In this document: piece after piece, positions 44,581 through 54,237 of the stretch | Position numbering within the stretch: position 1 is the first letter of the stretch | Layout: every line of letters starts with the position of its first letter | NCBI GenBank assembly: GCA_902625535.1 | Contig: CACOBT010000004.1 | Span: 1-64,000 of the forward strand | Source of the DNA: an uncultured beta proteobacterium | Lineage (GTDB): Bacteria > Pseudomonadota > Gammaproteobacteria > Burkholderiales > Burkholderiaceae_A | Reading direction: 5' to 3' | DNA: 64,000 nt | The notes under the pieces: model-generated | Told to the model about the DNA's origin: nothing | The model's database searches: none | The model's input: only the letters and a program-made list of their open reading frames with translations | Made by a program: the position numbers and the translations under genes

Positions 44581-45876
44581 ATGGGTAAGGTTTTTAATTT
44601 TTTAACTTTTGTAAGTCTGTCCTCGGTTCTTATAAGCCTCTTATCATCCTTAGAAATAGGGTTGATTACATGCATCCTCCTGCTAAGCCTGTGGATAATA
44701 TACCAATCATTTCAACAAGTGCGACTTCTTCAGTGGTTGAAAAATTCTTATAAAACAAATCCGGTAACTCATGGTACCTGGGCATCAATTTATTCCTCTA
44801 TAAATTTTCTACTAAGAAAAAATGAAAGTCAGAAAAATCGTTTAAATAACAAATTAATGGCTTTCAAAAGGGCTACTGAAGCAATGGAAGATGGCATATT
44901 GATCATAGACAATGACAACCAGATTATTGCGATAACTCCGCGAGCCGAAGGTTATCTCGGTATCAACCAAAAACAAGACTTCGGATCAAACATTTTAAAT
45001 CATATTAGGCACCCAAGCTTTGCAGAATATCTACTAAGTGGTTCATTAAATGAAACAATCATCGTCGAAGACCTGAGCCTTGACAAAAAGGCGCTTGAGT
45101 TCAAACTAATACCTTTTGATTCTAATCAGAAAATTGTTTTATGCCGGGACGTAACAAAGCTCAGGAAGCTAGAGATCGAAAAAAAAGACTTTGTTGCTAG
45201 CGCATCCCATGAACTTAAAACACCTCTGACTGTTATAAATGGATATCTAGAAACCGTTACTGAAATGGATGTTAGCAAAGCTGAAAAAAAAAGAATGCTT
45301 GTTGAGATGACCGTTCAAACTAAGCTCATGACAAATTTGATCGATGATTTACTTCTATTTTCAAAGCTAGAAAAGGTTAAACCTTCCAACGATGCAGAAC
45401 AAGTAAATGTCAGCTTAATGGTGAATGAATTATCAGAGCTAAGCAATAAGATTGATAAAAACAACCATTTAATTAAATTCGACATTGAAAAAAATATTTT
45501 CATTACTTGTTGTGGAGAGCAACTTAGAAGCGCTTTCTGGAATTTAATCAATAACGCAATAATCTACACTAAAAAAGGCGGTAAAATAACAATTAGATGG
45601 TTAAAAACGAAAGAGGATGAGGCGGTTTTTGAAGTAAGAGATGATGGCCCCGGAATTGAAGCACATCACATTGATAAACTCACCGACAGATTTTATCGAG
45701 TTGACAGCGCGAGATCAAGGGAACGTGGAGGTACCGGGCTCGGACTATCGATAGTCAATGAAATTGTCCAGAGACATGGAGCTTTTCTTAAAATAGAGAG
45801 TCAGCCAAACGTTGGAAGCAAATTCATCATTTTTTTTCCATCTCTTACTACCGATGTTTCGAAAAAGGTCAAATGA
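44581..45876 (+). CDS. phoR: Phosphate regulon sensor histidine kinase PhoR-like
   Basis: SHELKTPLTVINGYLET H-box, DDGPGIEAHHIDKLTDRFYRVD, GGTGLGLSIVNEIVQRH. Confidence 0.87.
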   Translation: MGKVFNFLTFVSLSSVLISLLSSLEIGLITCILLLSLWIIYQSFQQVRLLQWLKNSYKTNPVTHGTWASIYSSINFLLRKNESQKNRLNNKLMAFKRATEAMEDGILIIDNDNQIIAITPRAEGYLGINQKQDFGSNILNHIRHPSFAEYLLSGSLNETIIVEDLSLDKKALEFKLIPFDSNQKIVLCRDVTKLRKLEIEKKDFVASASHELKTPLTVINGYLETVTEMDVSKAEKKRMLVEMTVQTKLMTNLIDDLLLFSKLEKVKPSNDAEQVNVSLMVNELSELSNKIDKNNHLIKFDIEKNIFITCCGEQLRSAFWNLINNAIIYTKKGGKITIRWLKTKEDEAVFEVRDDGPGIEAHHIDKLTDRFYRVDSARSRERGGTGLGLSIVNEIVQRHGAFLKIESQPNVGSKFIIFFPSLTTDVSKKVK

Positions 45877-47438
45877 ACAGAAAACAAAAAAAAGATATTT
45901 TAGATAGATACCTCCGAAAAATTTTATCTGCCAAAGTATATGAGGTAGCTAAGGAGTCTAAACTAGAATTTGCACCAGTTATCAGTAGAAAGACTGGGAA
46001 AAAAATCTATTTCAAGAGAGAAGATCAACAAGAAACGTTCTCTTTTAAAATACGAGGCGCCTATAATAAGATGGCGCATCTGAGCACCGAGGAATTGAGG
46101 GGAGGAGTTGTCGCTGCTTCAGCTGGCAATCATGGACAGGGAGTAAGTCTTTCAGCAAGGAAGCTAAAAATAAAATCAACCATAGTGATGCCTCAAACAA
46201 CACCATCAGTAAAAGTAGCGGCAGTAAAAAGATTGGGTTCTGACGTTTTGTTACATGGTGATTCTTACTCCGATGCTTTTGAGAAAGCGAAGAAAATTGC
46301 AAAGCAAACTAACAAGCAACTGATCCATCCTTTTGATGATAGTCTCGTGATCGCGGGCCAAGGAACTATCGGGATGGAAATCATTCGACAAATGTCTGCA
46401 CCAATTGATGCAATATTTGTAGCGGTTGGCGGTGGCGGTTTAATATCTGGAATCGGTTGTTACGTCAAGTCAGTCAGGCCAGATATAAAAATCATTGGCG
46501 TCCAGACTGAAGATTCTGACGCAATGAAGCGTTCGATTGAGAACGGCAAGCGAATAAAACTTAATCATGTTGGAATATTCTCTGACGGCACCGCTGTGAA
46601 GCAGGTGGGCGTTCAAACATTTAAGCTTGCTAAAATAGTCGTTGATGAATTTTGCTTAGTTAGTTCCGATGAAATCTGTGCCGCAACGAAGGATATCTTT
46701 GAAGATACTCGTACCATTCAAGAGCCCGCTGGGGCAATGGCTCTTGCAGGATTAAAAAAATACGTTTCGATCCACGGAAAGAAGAAAAAATTAGCAAATT
46801 TAGTTGCAATTACTTGTGGGGCAAATGTTAATTTCGATAGACTGAGAATCATAGCTGAGCGCTCAGACCTAGGTGAAAACCGAGAGGCCCTTTTGGCAAT
46901 ATGCCTACCTGAGCGACGAGGTTCTTTTTTAAAATTGTGTAAAACACTAGGAAATCGTCATATAACGGAATTTAATTACAGAATGGAGGATCCAAATTCA
47001 GCAGCAGTTTTTGCTGGTATCGAGGTGCAAGATTCAAAGGAGAAAACTAAAATTCTCAAAACTTTAAAAACTGGAGGATTCAAAGTTTTTGATCTCTCGA
47101 ATGACGAAATTTCGAAATCGCACATACGGCATATGGTTGGGGGTAAGTCAAAAATCATCTATGACGAAAAATTATTTAAATTTGATTTCCCCGAACGCCC
47201 TGGAGCTCTTACAAACTTTTTATCCAAAATGCATCCTTCATGGAACATTTCCCTTTTTAACTATAAGAATAACGGAACAGATAGTGGAAAAATATTAATA
47301 GGATTACAAGTTCCAGACAGCGAGGGAGAGCTGTTAGAGAAGTTCCTTCGACGATTAGGATATGAGTATAAGGATGAAACAAAAAACTTAGCGTATAAAT
47401 TATTCCTAAACAAAAATGCTGATAAAAGCAAAGCATGA
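45873..47438 (+). CDS. ilvA: Threonine ammonia-lyase, biosynthetic
   Basis: KREDQQETFSFKIRGAYNKMAHL; ASAGNHGQGVS; C-terminal ACT-like regulatory repeats. Confidence 0.95.
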   Translation: MNRKQKKDILDRYLRKILSAKVYEVAKESKLEFAPVISRKTGKKIYFKREDQQETFSFKIRGAYNKMAHLSTEELRGGVVAASAGNHGQGVSLSARKLKIKSTIVMPQTTPSVKVAAVKRLGSDVLLHGDSYSDAFEKAKKIAKQTNKQLIHPFDDSLVIAGQGTIGMEIIRQMSAPIDAIFVAVGGGGLISGIGCYVKSVRPDIKIIGVQTEDSDAMKRSIENGKRIKLNHVGIFSDGTAVKQVGVQTFKLAKIVVDEFCLVSSDEICAATKDIFEDTRTIQEPAGAMALAGLKKYVSIHGKKKKLANLVAITCGANVNFDRLRIIAERSDLGENREALLAICLPERRGSFLKLCKTLGNRHITEFNYRMEDPNSAAVFAGIEVQDSKEKTKILKTLKTGGFKVFDLSNDEISKSHIRHMVGGKSKIIYDEKLFKFDFPERPGALTNFLSKMHPSWNISLFNYKNNGTDSGKILIGLQVPDSEGELLEKFLRRLGYEYKDETKNLAYKLFLNKNADKSKA

Positions 47439-48721
47439 ATAAAACGCCCTTTGATTATTTTATTATAGGTTTGAATCATAATAGCGCTGACTTGTCGCTG
47501 CGAGAGAGAGTTAGCATTCCAGAAACAAAAATGCTTCAAGCACAACGTCAATTAAGAACACTGTTAGAACCACTAGAAACCGAACAAGTGATACTGTCGA
47601 CTTGTAACCGTACTGAATTTTATTTCTACGGAGATGATCTCTCAAATATATTTAATACTACCCTTAACTGGTTAGCGATTTACGCGAATGAAAGTATAGA
47701 AAAAATCCAGGCACACACATACAAAAGAGAGGGGAAAGAGGCTGTTTCCCATATTTTTTCGCTAGCATGTGGATTGGACTCTATGGCAATGGGTGAAACT
47801 CAGATTTTGGGACAACTGAAGTCTGCTACGCGTATCTCGAAAGAATTTGGTTATTCAGGCAATCACCTTGATTACTTAACGCAAAAAGCATTTAATGTTG
47901 CAAAACTTGTTAGGAGCGAGACAAATATCGGAAAGCAGTCAATTTCTCTTGCATCTCTTTCGATTCAATTGACTAAGAAGATATTTGGAAATCTATCAAA
48001 TTGTGATGTTTTGTTTATCGGTGCAGGAGAAATGATAAATCTTTGTTTAAATCACATCGCAGAACAGAATCCAAAATCAATCACGTTGACAAACAGAAAC
48101 GCAGAAAGGGGTTTGGACCTTGTCAAAAAATTCAACGGGCAATACTTCCCTATTGTTAACCTTAATCAGAACCTTGAAAGCTTTGACGTAATAATCAGCT
48201 GCACAGCTAGTTCTCTACCTTTAATAGGCCTCGGAGCGGTTTCTACCGCATTGAAAAAAAGAAAAAACCGTCCAATTGTTTGTATAGATTTAGCCGTACC
48301 GAGAGACTTTGAGCCTGAGGTCAAAAAACTCGATAATGTCTTTCTTTTTTCGATAGATGATTTAGGTGCGCAGATTGATGAGAATATGAAGTCAAGGCTA
48401 TCGTCTGCTGAAGAGGCCCGGGAGATTATAGAGAATAATATTGAAGAATTCCTTGTCTGGAAAGAGAAGCGAAAGAATGTTCCGATAATCCAACAATTAA
48501 AAATTAAAACTGAGACAACAAGCGAAAATGAAGTTAAAAATGCTATAAAAAAATTTGAGAAAGGAATACCGATCGATGCTGTTTTATCCGAGCTCGCTAC
48601 CAAAATTTCAAATAAGTTTTTACACAATGCTTATGTTGCCCTTAAAGATCAAAATTCTGAAAAATACTCTGAAATAAAATACTGGATCAAAAAGTTGTAC
48701 GGGATAGACTTAGATGATTAA
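47435..48721 (+). CDS. hemA: Glutamyl-tRNA reductase
   Basis: IIGLNHNSADLSLRERVSI; LSTCNRTEFYFYG; GLDSMAMGETQILGQLK. Confidence 0.96.
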   Translation: MNKTPFDYFIIGLNHNSADLSLRERVSIPETKMLQAQRQLRTLLEPLETEQVILSTCNRTEFYFYGDDLSNIFNTTLNWLAIYANESIEKIQAHTYKREGKEAVSHIFSLACGLDSMAMGETQILGQLKSATRISKEFGYSGNHLDYLTQKAFNVAKLVRSETNIGKQSISLASLSIQLTKKIFGNLSNCDVLFIGAGEMINLCLNHIAEQNPKSITLTNRNAERGLDLVKKFNGQYFPIVNLNQNLESFDVIISCTASSLPLIGLGAVSTALKKRKNRPIVCIDLAVPRDFEPEVKKLDNVFLFSIDDLGAQIDENMKSRLSSAEEAREIIENNIEEFLVWKEKRKNVPIIQQLKIKTETTSENEVKNAIKKFEKGIPIDAVLSELATKISNKFLHNAYVALKDQNSEKYSEIKYWIKKLYGIDLDD

Positions 48722-49793
48722 TGAAGGCTTGAAGAAAAGGCTTGAAAAAATCAACGCGCGTCTTGCTAGTGTCGAACAAGAATTATCAAGTCCTCAGGTA
48801 ACAAAAAATATAAAGAAATTTCAGGCACTCTCGATTGAAAGAGCAGAGTTAGTTCCAATCGCAGAGAAAGCAAAGAGTCATTACGAACTAAGTAAAGATA
48901 TCGAAACAGCGGAGTCATGGTTATCTGACCCAGATTTAAAAGAGGACGCGCTTATCGAACTAGATCAACTAAGGAGAAAAGTAACCGATGTTGAGAATGA
49001 ACTGAAGGGATTACTTTTGCCCAAAGATCCAAACGATAAAAAAAATGTGTTGGTCGAAATCCGAGCAGGAACAGGTGGAGATGAGTCAACTTTATTTGCT
49101 GCGGACCTTGTGCGAATGTATACGAAGTTCGCAGAAAGAAAAAACTGGAAAATAGAAATTATTTCGTCCCACGAGTCTGGATTAGGGGGTTTTAAAGAAA
49201 TAGTTATAAAACTGGAGGGTAGAAATGTTTACTCAACGTTAAAGTTCGAATCTGGTGGTCATCGAGTGCAGCGTATCCCAATTACTGAAACGCAAGGAAG
49301 GATACATACCTCTGCCTGTACCGTAGCGGTTTTACCTGAAGTAGAAAACATCAGTGAAATTAACGTCAAACCAGATGAAATAAGGGTAGACGTTTTCCGG
49401 GCATCTGGAGCAGGAGGACAGCATGTCAATAAAACCGAGTCCGCAGTCAGAATCACACATTTACCGACTGGAATCGTTGCTGAGTGTCAGGATGATCGTA
49501 GCCAACACAAAAACAAAGAAAAGGCCTTAAAAGTTTTGTGCGCGAGAATAAAGGATCAAGAACTAGCAAACCAACAAAAATCAATAGCTGACACACGCAA
49601 GACTTTAATTGGATCCGGAGATCGATCGGAGCGGATTAGGACTTACAACTTTCCCCAGGGGCGAGTTACGGACCACAGAATAAACCTTACGTCCTACAAG
49701 TTAGATCAGATTCTTGAGGGGATACTTGACGAATTTACAGATAATCTCATAGCCCAACATCAAGCGGATAGATTATCATCGATGACAGAGTAG
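48714..49793 (+). CDS. prfA: Peptide chain release factor 1
   Basis: GAGGQHVNKTESAVRITHLPTGI; EIRAGTGGDESTLFAADL. Confidence 0.97.
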   Translation: MINEGLKKRLEKINARLASVEQELSSPQVTKNIKKFQALSIERAELVPIAEKAKSHYELSKDIETAESWLSDPDLKEDALIELDQLRRKVTDVENELKGLLLPKDPNDKKNVLVEIRAGTGGDESTLFAADLVRMYTKFAERKNWKIEIISSHESGLGGFKEIVIKLEGRNVYSTLKFESGGHRVQRIPITETQGRIHTSACTVAVLPEVENISEINVKPDEIRVDVFRASGAGGQHVNKTESAVRITHLPTGIVAECQDDRSQHKNKEKALKVLCARIKDQELANQQKSIADTRKTLIGSGDRSERIRTYNFPQGRVTDHRINLTSYKLDQILEGILDEFTDNLIAQHQADRLSSMTE

Positions 49794-49797
49794 TTAT

Positions 49798-50607
49798 ATG
49801 GACGATGCTACGTATCACCGTTATATCCGGCGGTTGATGGCGCACTTAACTAAGAGACCTGAATATTGGTATATCGCACACCAGCACGAAGAACTCGCCT
49901 ATGAATTACATTACAAATTCTTATCGGAATCTTTAAAAAAATTGGATATGGGAGTTCCTCTTGAGTATGTAATCGGATGGACTGAATTTTATTCAAACAT
50001 ATTCAACGTGTCCGAACACGTTTTAATCCCTCGAGCGGAAACCGAAATTCTTGTAGAAAAGGCTCTGAGCATAATAGCAAAATCTAAAAGGAAAAATTTC
50101 AAGATTCTAGAACTTGGAGTTGGTTCCGGTGCAGTGATTATAAGTATATTATCGTTCTCACCATGGCCAGTTTTAGCAGTTGCGACAGATATTAGTCGGA
50201 GAGCACTATTAGAAGCTAAAAATAATTCAGTTAAATTGGGAGTCAACGTTGTCTATAAGCTTGGGAATTGGTGGGATGCCCTGCAACCAACTGACGGACC
50301 TTTTGACTTAATTATTTCAAATCCTCCATATGTTGGTATGGATGATGAAAAGATGTTGTCAGGTTACGAACCTGCTATCTCCTTGTTTGGTTCAGAACCG
50401 ACCGACTCCGGGCTTATCGATACGGGAAAAATTATTAACAATGCCAGTGATTGGCTTGTTGATGGTGGTAAACTTCTTATTGAGCATAGTTCCACTCGAA
50501 GAAAGTTAGTCGAAAACTTTGCTATGTTGAATGGTTTGATTTTATTGGAACAAATTGACGATTATGCAGGTCTACCGAGGGTACTTTTATTTGAAAAACC
50601 TTTGTGA
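49798..50607 (+). CDS. prmC: Release factor glutamine methyltransferase
   Basis: EFYSNIFNVSEHVLIPRAETEILVEKAL; LIISNPPYVG. Confidence 0.95.
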   Translation: MDDATYHRYIRRLMAHLTKRPEYWYIAHQHEELAYELHYKFLSESLKKLDMGVPLEYVIGWTEFYSNIFNVSEHVLIPRAETEILVEKALSIIAKSKRKNFKILELGVGSGAVIISILSFSPWPVLAVATDISRRALLEAKNNSVKLGVNVVYKLGNWWDALQPTDGPFDLIISNPPYVGMDDEKMLSGYEPAISLFGSEPTDSGLIDTGKIINNASDWLVDGGKLLIEHSSTRRKLVENFAMLNGLILLEQIDDYAGLPRVLLFEKPL

Positions 50608-50625
50608 GAGGGAGGCGAAGTTGAA

Positions 50626-50955
50626 ATGGAAGCGAGCACGTTTATAAAAGACGCAATTACCAACAATAAGGTGGTTCTCTTCATGAAAGGGACTGCCCAG
50701 TTTCCTCAGTGTGGCTTCTCGGGACAGGTAATTCAGATCTTAAGGAAAATCGGTTTGAAGGATATCGCTACCGTAAATGTTCTCGAGGATGACCAGGTAC
50801 GACAAGGAATAAAGGATTTTTCGCAGTGGCCAACAATTCCACAACTTTATGTTAATGAGAAGTTCATCGGTGGAGCTGACATTATTACCGAAATGTACGA
50901 AAGCGGGGAATTATCCGAACTATTAAAAAAAGAGTCCCTTCTCTCTGCTGATTAG
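50626..50955 (+). CDS. grxD: Monothiol glutaredoxin, Grx4 family
   Basis: [41 protein letters not shown]. Confidence 0.96.
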   Translation: MEASTFIKDAITNNKVVLFMKGTAQFPQCGFSGQVIQILRKIGLKDIATVNVLEDDQVRQGIKDFSQWPTIPQLYVNEKFIGGADIITEMYESGELSELLKKESLLSAD

Positions 50956-50999
50956 TAACTAGCATTCCTCATTATTAGCATCAAAATAGCGCTAAAAAG

Positions 51000-51290
51000 T
51001 GGTGCCGGTTATCGGATTTGAACTGATGACCTACCGCTTCACAATTCTCATTCATTTTCATGACCGACATCTATTGTCGCGAGAACCTGGACTTTCTCTT
51101 CGTCGTATTGATCAAAAATCAACTTAGACGCTCCCCGTCAAGTCTCTACACGTTCACCCATGTGGGCGCTTCGCTCGGGATTGCCATTTTAAAGGTTTCC
51201 CCGAATTTGAGGAGTAATCATCTCAATGTTTCCAATGAGAGTTGCAATTTTACTCACAAGGCGGTTGCTCTACCACTGAGCTAAACCGGC
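51000..51290 (-). tRNA. tRNA-Thr(TGT) interrupted by a group I intron (exons 51256-51290 and 51000-51039)
   Basis: Minus-strand exons join to GCCGGTTTAGCTCAGTGGTAGAGCAACCGCCTTGT|AAGCGGTAGGTCATCAGTTCAAATCCGATAACCGGCACCA: 75 nt, full cloverleaf with 7-nt anticodon loop CUUGUAA and encoded CCA. Confidence 0.92.
51040..51255 (-). ncRNA. Group I self-splicing intron (IC3 / Azoarcus-like), 216 nt, no ORF
   Basis: Minus-strand core strings: P CAAATTCGGGGAAACCTTT (51191-51209), Q GGCAATCCCGAGC (51173-51185), R GTGTAGAGACTTGACGG (51135-51151), S GAGAAAGTCCAGG (51086-51098); P4 CGGGG/UCCCG, P7 GACU/AGUC, P1 UUGU/GCAA with a U-G pair at the 5' splice site, last intron nt G. Confidence 0.92.
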
Positions 51291-51422
51291 ACGGCTTCAA
51301 ATATAACACGAGCTACGTTTCATTATCCATATTTTTATAGTTTTTTATAAATAAATCGGTTTGTTTTAAAATCAATCATTTAACAGCTTAAAAAATTCTA
51401 CTGAATGTCTCCCTACGTTTCC

Positions 51423-51935
51423 TTATTTAATTCTCTTAAGAAAAGTTGATGTTTTCCCTTTTTTACGGACACCTGCTTTTCTTTTTTTTATTGCCTGCTC
51501 ATCAATTTTACCTTGTCCGACGATCGCAAAACGATCCGCACTGCTGGATTTCGAATGACTACTTCCAGAAGCTTTCGACGCGCTCTCGTCTATCTCCCCT
51601 GAGTTCAAACTGTCTTTAAAAACAACTCCCTGTCCATTTTCTTTCGCAAAAATCGCTAATACATTTCTTATTGGTAACCAAATCTCCATAGCACTACCGG
51701 CGAATCTTCCAGTGAACGATATATCGTGATTTGTTAGGTCAAGCTTGTGTGTTGCGGTTGGCGCTATGTTTAAAATGATCAGTCCACCCTCCACATAGTC
51801 TCGAGGAACGCGAGTGTTGGGACAAACCAAAACCCTTACGTACGGAGTGAATCCAGAATCTGTACACCATTTATAGATGGCCCTTACGATATAGGGTTTC
51901 AGTATATTTTCAGGTTCGGTAGAAACAGTTACCAT
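51423..51935 (-). CDS. sspB: ClpXP protease specificity-enhancing factor SspB
   Basis: KPYIVRAIYKWCTDSGFTPYVRVLV; LDLTNHDISFTGRFAGSAMEIWLPIRNVLAIFAKENGQGVVF; next to petC. Confidence 0.93.
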   Translation of the reverse strand: MVTVSTEPENILKPYIVRAIYKWCTDSGFTPYVRVLVCPNTRVPRDYVEGGLIILNIAPTATHKLDLTNHDISFTGRFAGSAMEIWLPIRNVLAIFAKENGQGVVFKDSLNSGEIDESASKASGSSHSKSSSADRFAIVGQGKIDEQAIKKRKAGVRKKGKTSTFLKRIK

Positions 51936-52003
51936 TCAAATCCCTATCGGCTAAAAATACTACTAAGCAGTAAAACTGCCAACTTTTGGCAAAAACTAAG
52001 AGC

Positions 52004-52786
52004 CTATCTAATATCTTTCCAATAAGCCGCGTTTAATCGCCATGCTATAAAGGCGAAAATTCCAAGAAAGATGAGAACCCAAACACCGAGTTGTTTTCTA
52101 AATTGTCCTGTTGGGTCCGAGGCCCAAACGAGAAAGGCTGTTAAATCAGCAATGTTCTCATCAAATTCCGCTTTTGTCATACGCCCAGGTTCCTTTAGTT
52201 CAAGCTTAAGTAATTTTTCTCCTGTCTTATTTCCATTAATCTGTTGTTCGGTGACAACTGCATTGTTAATTCCTTGCAAGTCCCAAAGTACATTTGGCAT
52301 ACCCACACCAGGGTAAACCAGATTATTCCACCCTGTTCTCTGGGAGGGGTCAACGTAGTAGCTCCTTAAATAAGTATAAATCCAATCAGCGCCAGAACCA
52401 TCTCCAGATGAACGAGATCTCGCAGTCAGTGAAAGATCTGGAGGAGCCTTACCTAGCCATGCTTTAGCGTCCTTTCCTTTCATTGGCGATACAATGGTAG
52501 AAGCTAGAGAGGCAAGGCTACTATTTCTAAAGAAATTTTGCTTTATTTGCGTCTCTGTCAACCCGAGATCCTTTAGCCGACTGTACCTAACCTGGCTAAC
52601 CCCGTGACAGCCCAGACAGTAGTTAAAATACAGCTTCGCACCATTCTGCAAGGCGGCATCATTATTGAGTCGATTGGTTGGGAATTTATCTAGCGAAACA
52701 CTGGATGATGCCGCAAAACCCTTACAGAACATCGTCGATAAAACAACTATTATAAGACCCTGTCTAAATAAACTCTGACTCATCAT
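52004..52786 (-). CDS. petC: Ubiquinol-cytochrome c reductase, cytochrome c1
   Basis: YFNYCLGCHGVSQVRYSRL haem motif; C-terminal TM anchor. Confidence 0.95.
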   Translation of the reverse strand: MMSQSLFRQGLIIVVLSTMFCKGFAASSSVSLDKFPTNRLNNDAALQNGAKLYFNYCLGCHGVSQVRYSRLKDLGLTETQIKQNFFRNSSLASLASTIVSPMKGKDAKAWLGKAPPDLSLTARSRSSGDGSGADWIYTYLRSYYVDPSQRTGWNNLVYPGVGMPNVLWDLQGINNAVVTEQQINGNKTGEKLLKLELKEPGRMTKAEFDENIADLTAFLVWASDPTGQFRKQLGVWVLIFLGIFAFIAWRLNAAYWKDIR

Positions 52787-52793
52787 TCAAATC

Positions 52794-54197
52794 TCAATGT
52801 GCCTGAAAGTTAACTCTCGTCGGAACATCACCGAAGCGACCAAGTGGTGTCCAGAACGGCATCAAAATGAAAAACAAAAAGTAATACACGGTTCCTACTT
52901 GCGAGACAAGGGTGCCCCAAAACGTGGGCGCCTGAACACCAAGGTATCCCAAAACAAAAAAGTTTACGACAAATACTGCATATAAACCCTTATGCCACCC
53001 TGGCCTGTATCTAATTGACTTTACTGGACTTTTATCAAGCCATGGAAGCAAAAATAAAATTAAAACTGCTCCACCCATTACAGCAACTCCCCAAAATTTT
53101 GCATCAAAAATTCGAAATGTTACCGCAAGACCAATAGCAATTAACAAACCTCCAAGTTTAAAAGGTCTGTTTAATCTAGAAAAGAGGATCATGACAGCGA
53201 AGGCTCCAGCACCAGCAACCAATGCCCAGGTAAATACATCCGTGACTGCCCTTAGCATCGAATAATACGGGGTAAAGTACCACACGGGGGCAATGTGCGG
53301 AGGTGTGACCAAAGGGTCGGCCGGAATAAAATTGTTATATTCTAAAAAGTAGCCTCCTAACTCTGGCGCAAAAAATACAACTGTAGCAAAAATGAGAAAA
53401 AACACGGATAACCCAAATATATCGTGAACGGTGTAGTACGGATGGAAAGGAATGCCATCTACTGGAACCCCCTTGGAATCCTTATCTTTTTTGATTTCAA
53501 CGCCATCCGGGTTATTTGACCCAACCTCATGAAGCGCGACTATGTGTGCCACGACTAAACCTGCTATGACAAACGGGATCGCGATTACATGAAAAGCAAA
53601 GAAGCGGTTCAGGGTTGCGTCGCCTACAACAAAGTCTCCTCTTATCCAAACCGCTAAATCGGGTCCGATGAACGGGATCGCGGAAAAAAGATTTACGATT
53701 ACTTGAGCACCCCAAAACGACATTTGGCCCCATGGTAGTAAATATCCAAAAAATGCCTCAGCCATAAGTGCTAGGAAGATCATACAGCCAAATATCCAAA
53801 TCAACTCTCGTGGCTCTCTGTACGAACCATAAATAAGCCCACGAAACATATGAAGATATATCACTACGAAGAAGGCTGAGGCACCAGTCGAATGCATGTA
53901 CCGAATTAGCCATCCAAACGGGACCTCTCTCATTATGTACTCAACGCTCGCAAAAGCAATTGGGATGCCCGCGCTATTGAGCGAAGCATCAGGTTTGTAA
54001 TGCATGACTAAGAATATTCCCGTCAAGATTTGTAACACCAAAACTACAGTTGCGAGACTCCCAAAAAAATACCAAAAATTTAAATTTTTTGGAGCGTAAT
54101 ATTCGGCGAGGTGATTTTTTAACAACGGCGTGATAGGAAACCTCCTGTCCAACCACGCATACAAACCTTTTCCTTCAACAACTCGTTCTGAAGCCAT
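52794..54197 (-). CDS. petB: Ubiquinol-cytochrome c reductase, cytochrome b
   Basis: NFWYFFGSLATVVLVLQILTGIFLVMHYKP; FFGYLLPWGQMSFWGAQVI. Confidence 0.97.
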   Translation of the reverse strand: MASERVVEGKGLYAWLDRRFPITPLLKNHLAEYYAPKNLNFWYFFGSLATVVLVLQILTGIFLVMHYKPDASLNSAGIPIAFASVEYIMREVPFGWLIRYMHSTGASAFFVVIYLHMFRGLIYGSYREPRELIWIFGCMIFLALMAEAFFGYLLPWGQMSFWGAQVIVNLFSAIPFIGPDLAVWIRGDFVVGDATLNRFFAFHVIAIPFVIAGLVVAHIVALHEVGSNNPDGVEIKKDKDSKGVPVDGIPFHPYYTVHDIFGLSVFFLIFATVVFFAPELGGYFLEYNNFIPADPLVTPPHIAPVWYFTPYYSMLRAVTDVFTWALVAGAGAFAVMILFSRLNRPFKLGGLLIAIGLAVTFRIFDAKFWGVAVMGGAVLILFLLPWLDKSPVKSIRYRPGWHKGLYAVFVVNFFVLGYLGVQAPTFWGTLVSQVGTVYYFLFFILMPFWTPLGRFGDVPTRVNFQAH

Positions 54198-54237
54198 CAG
54201 TATTTCTCTCTTTCTATTTCAATATTTTAGTCGATTG

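Noticed and set aside
51060-51284. Plus-strand ORF (74 aa) across the tRNA-Thr intron region
   Set aside because: It lies antisense to the group I intron and 5' exon and has no recognisable domain; chance ORF. A homing endonuclease is also excluded because the intron is only 216 nt.
51000-51290. Two separate tRNA halves, a trans-spliced/permuted tRNA, or an archaeal-type bulge-helix-bulge intron
   Set aside because: The exons are in normal order, and the insert carries group I P/Q/R/S core strings with a U-G splice site rather than a short BHB intron.
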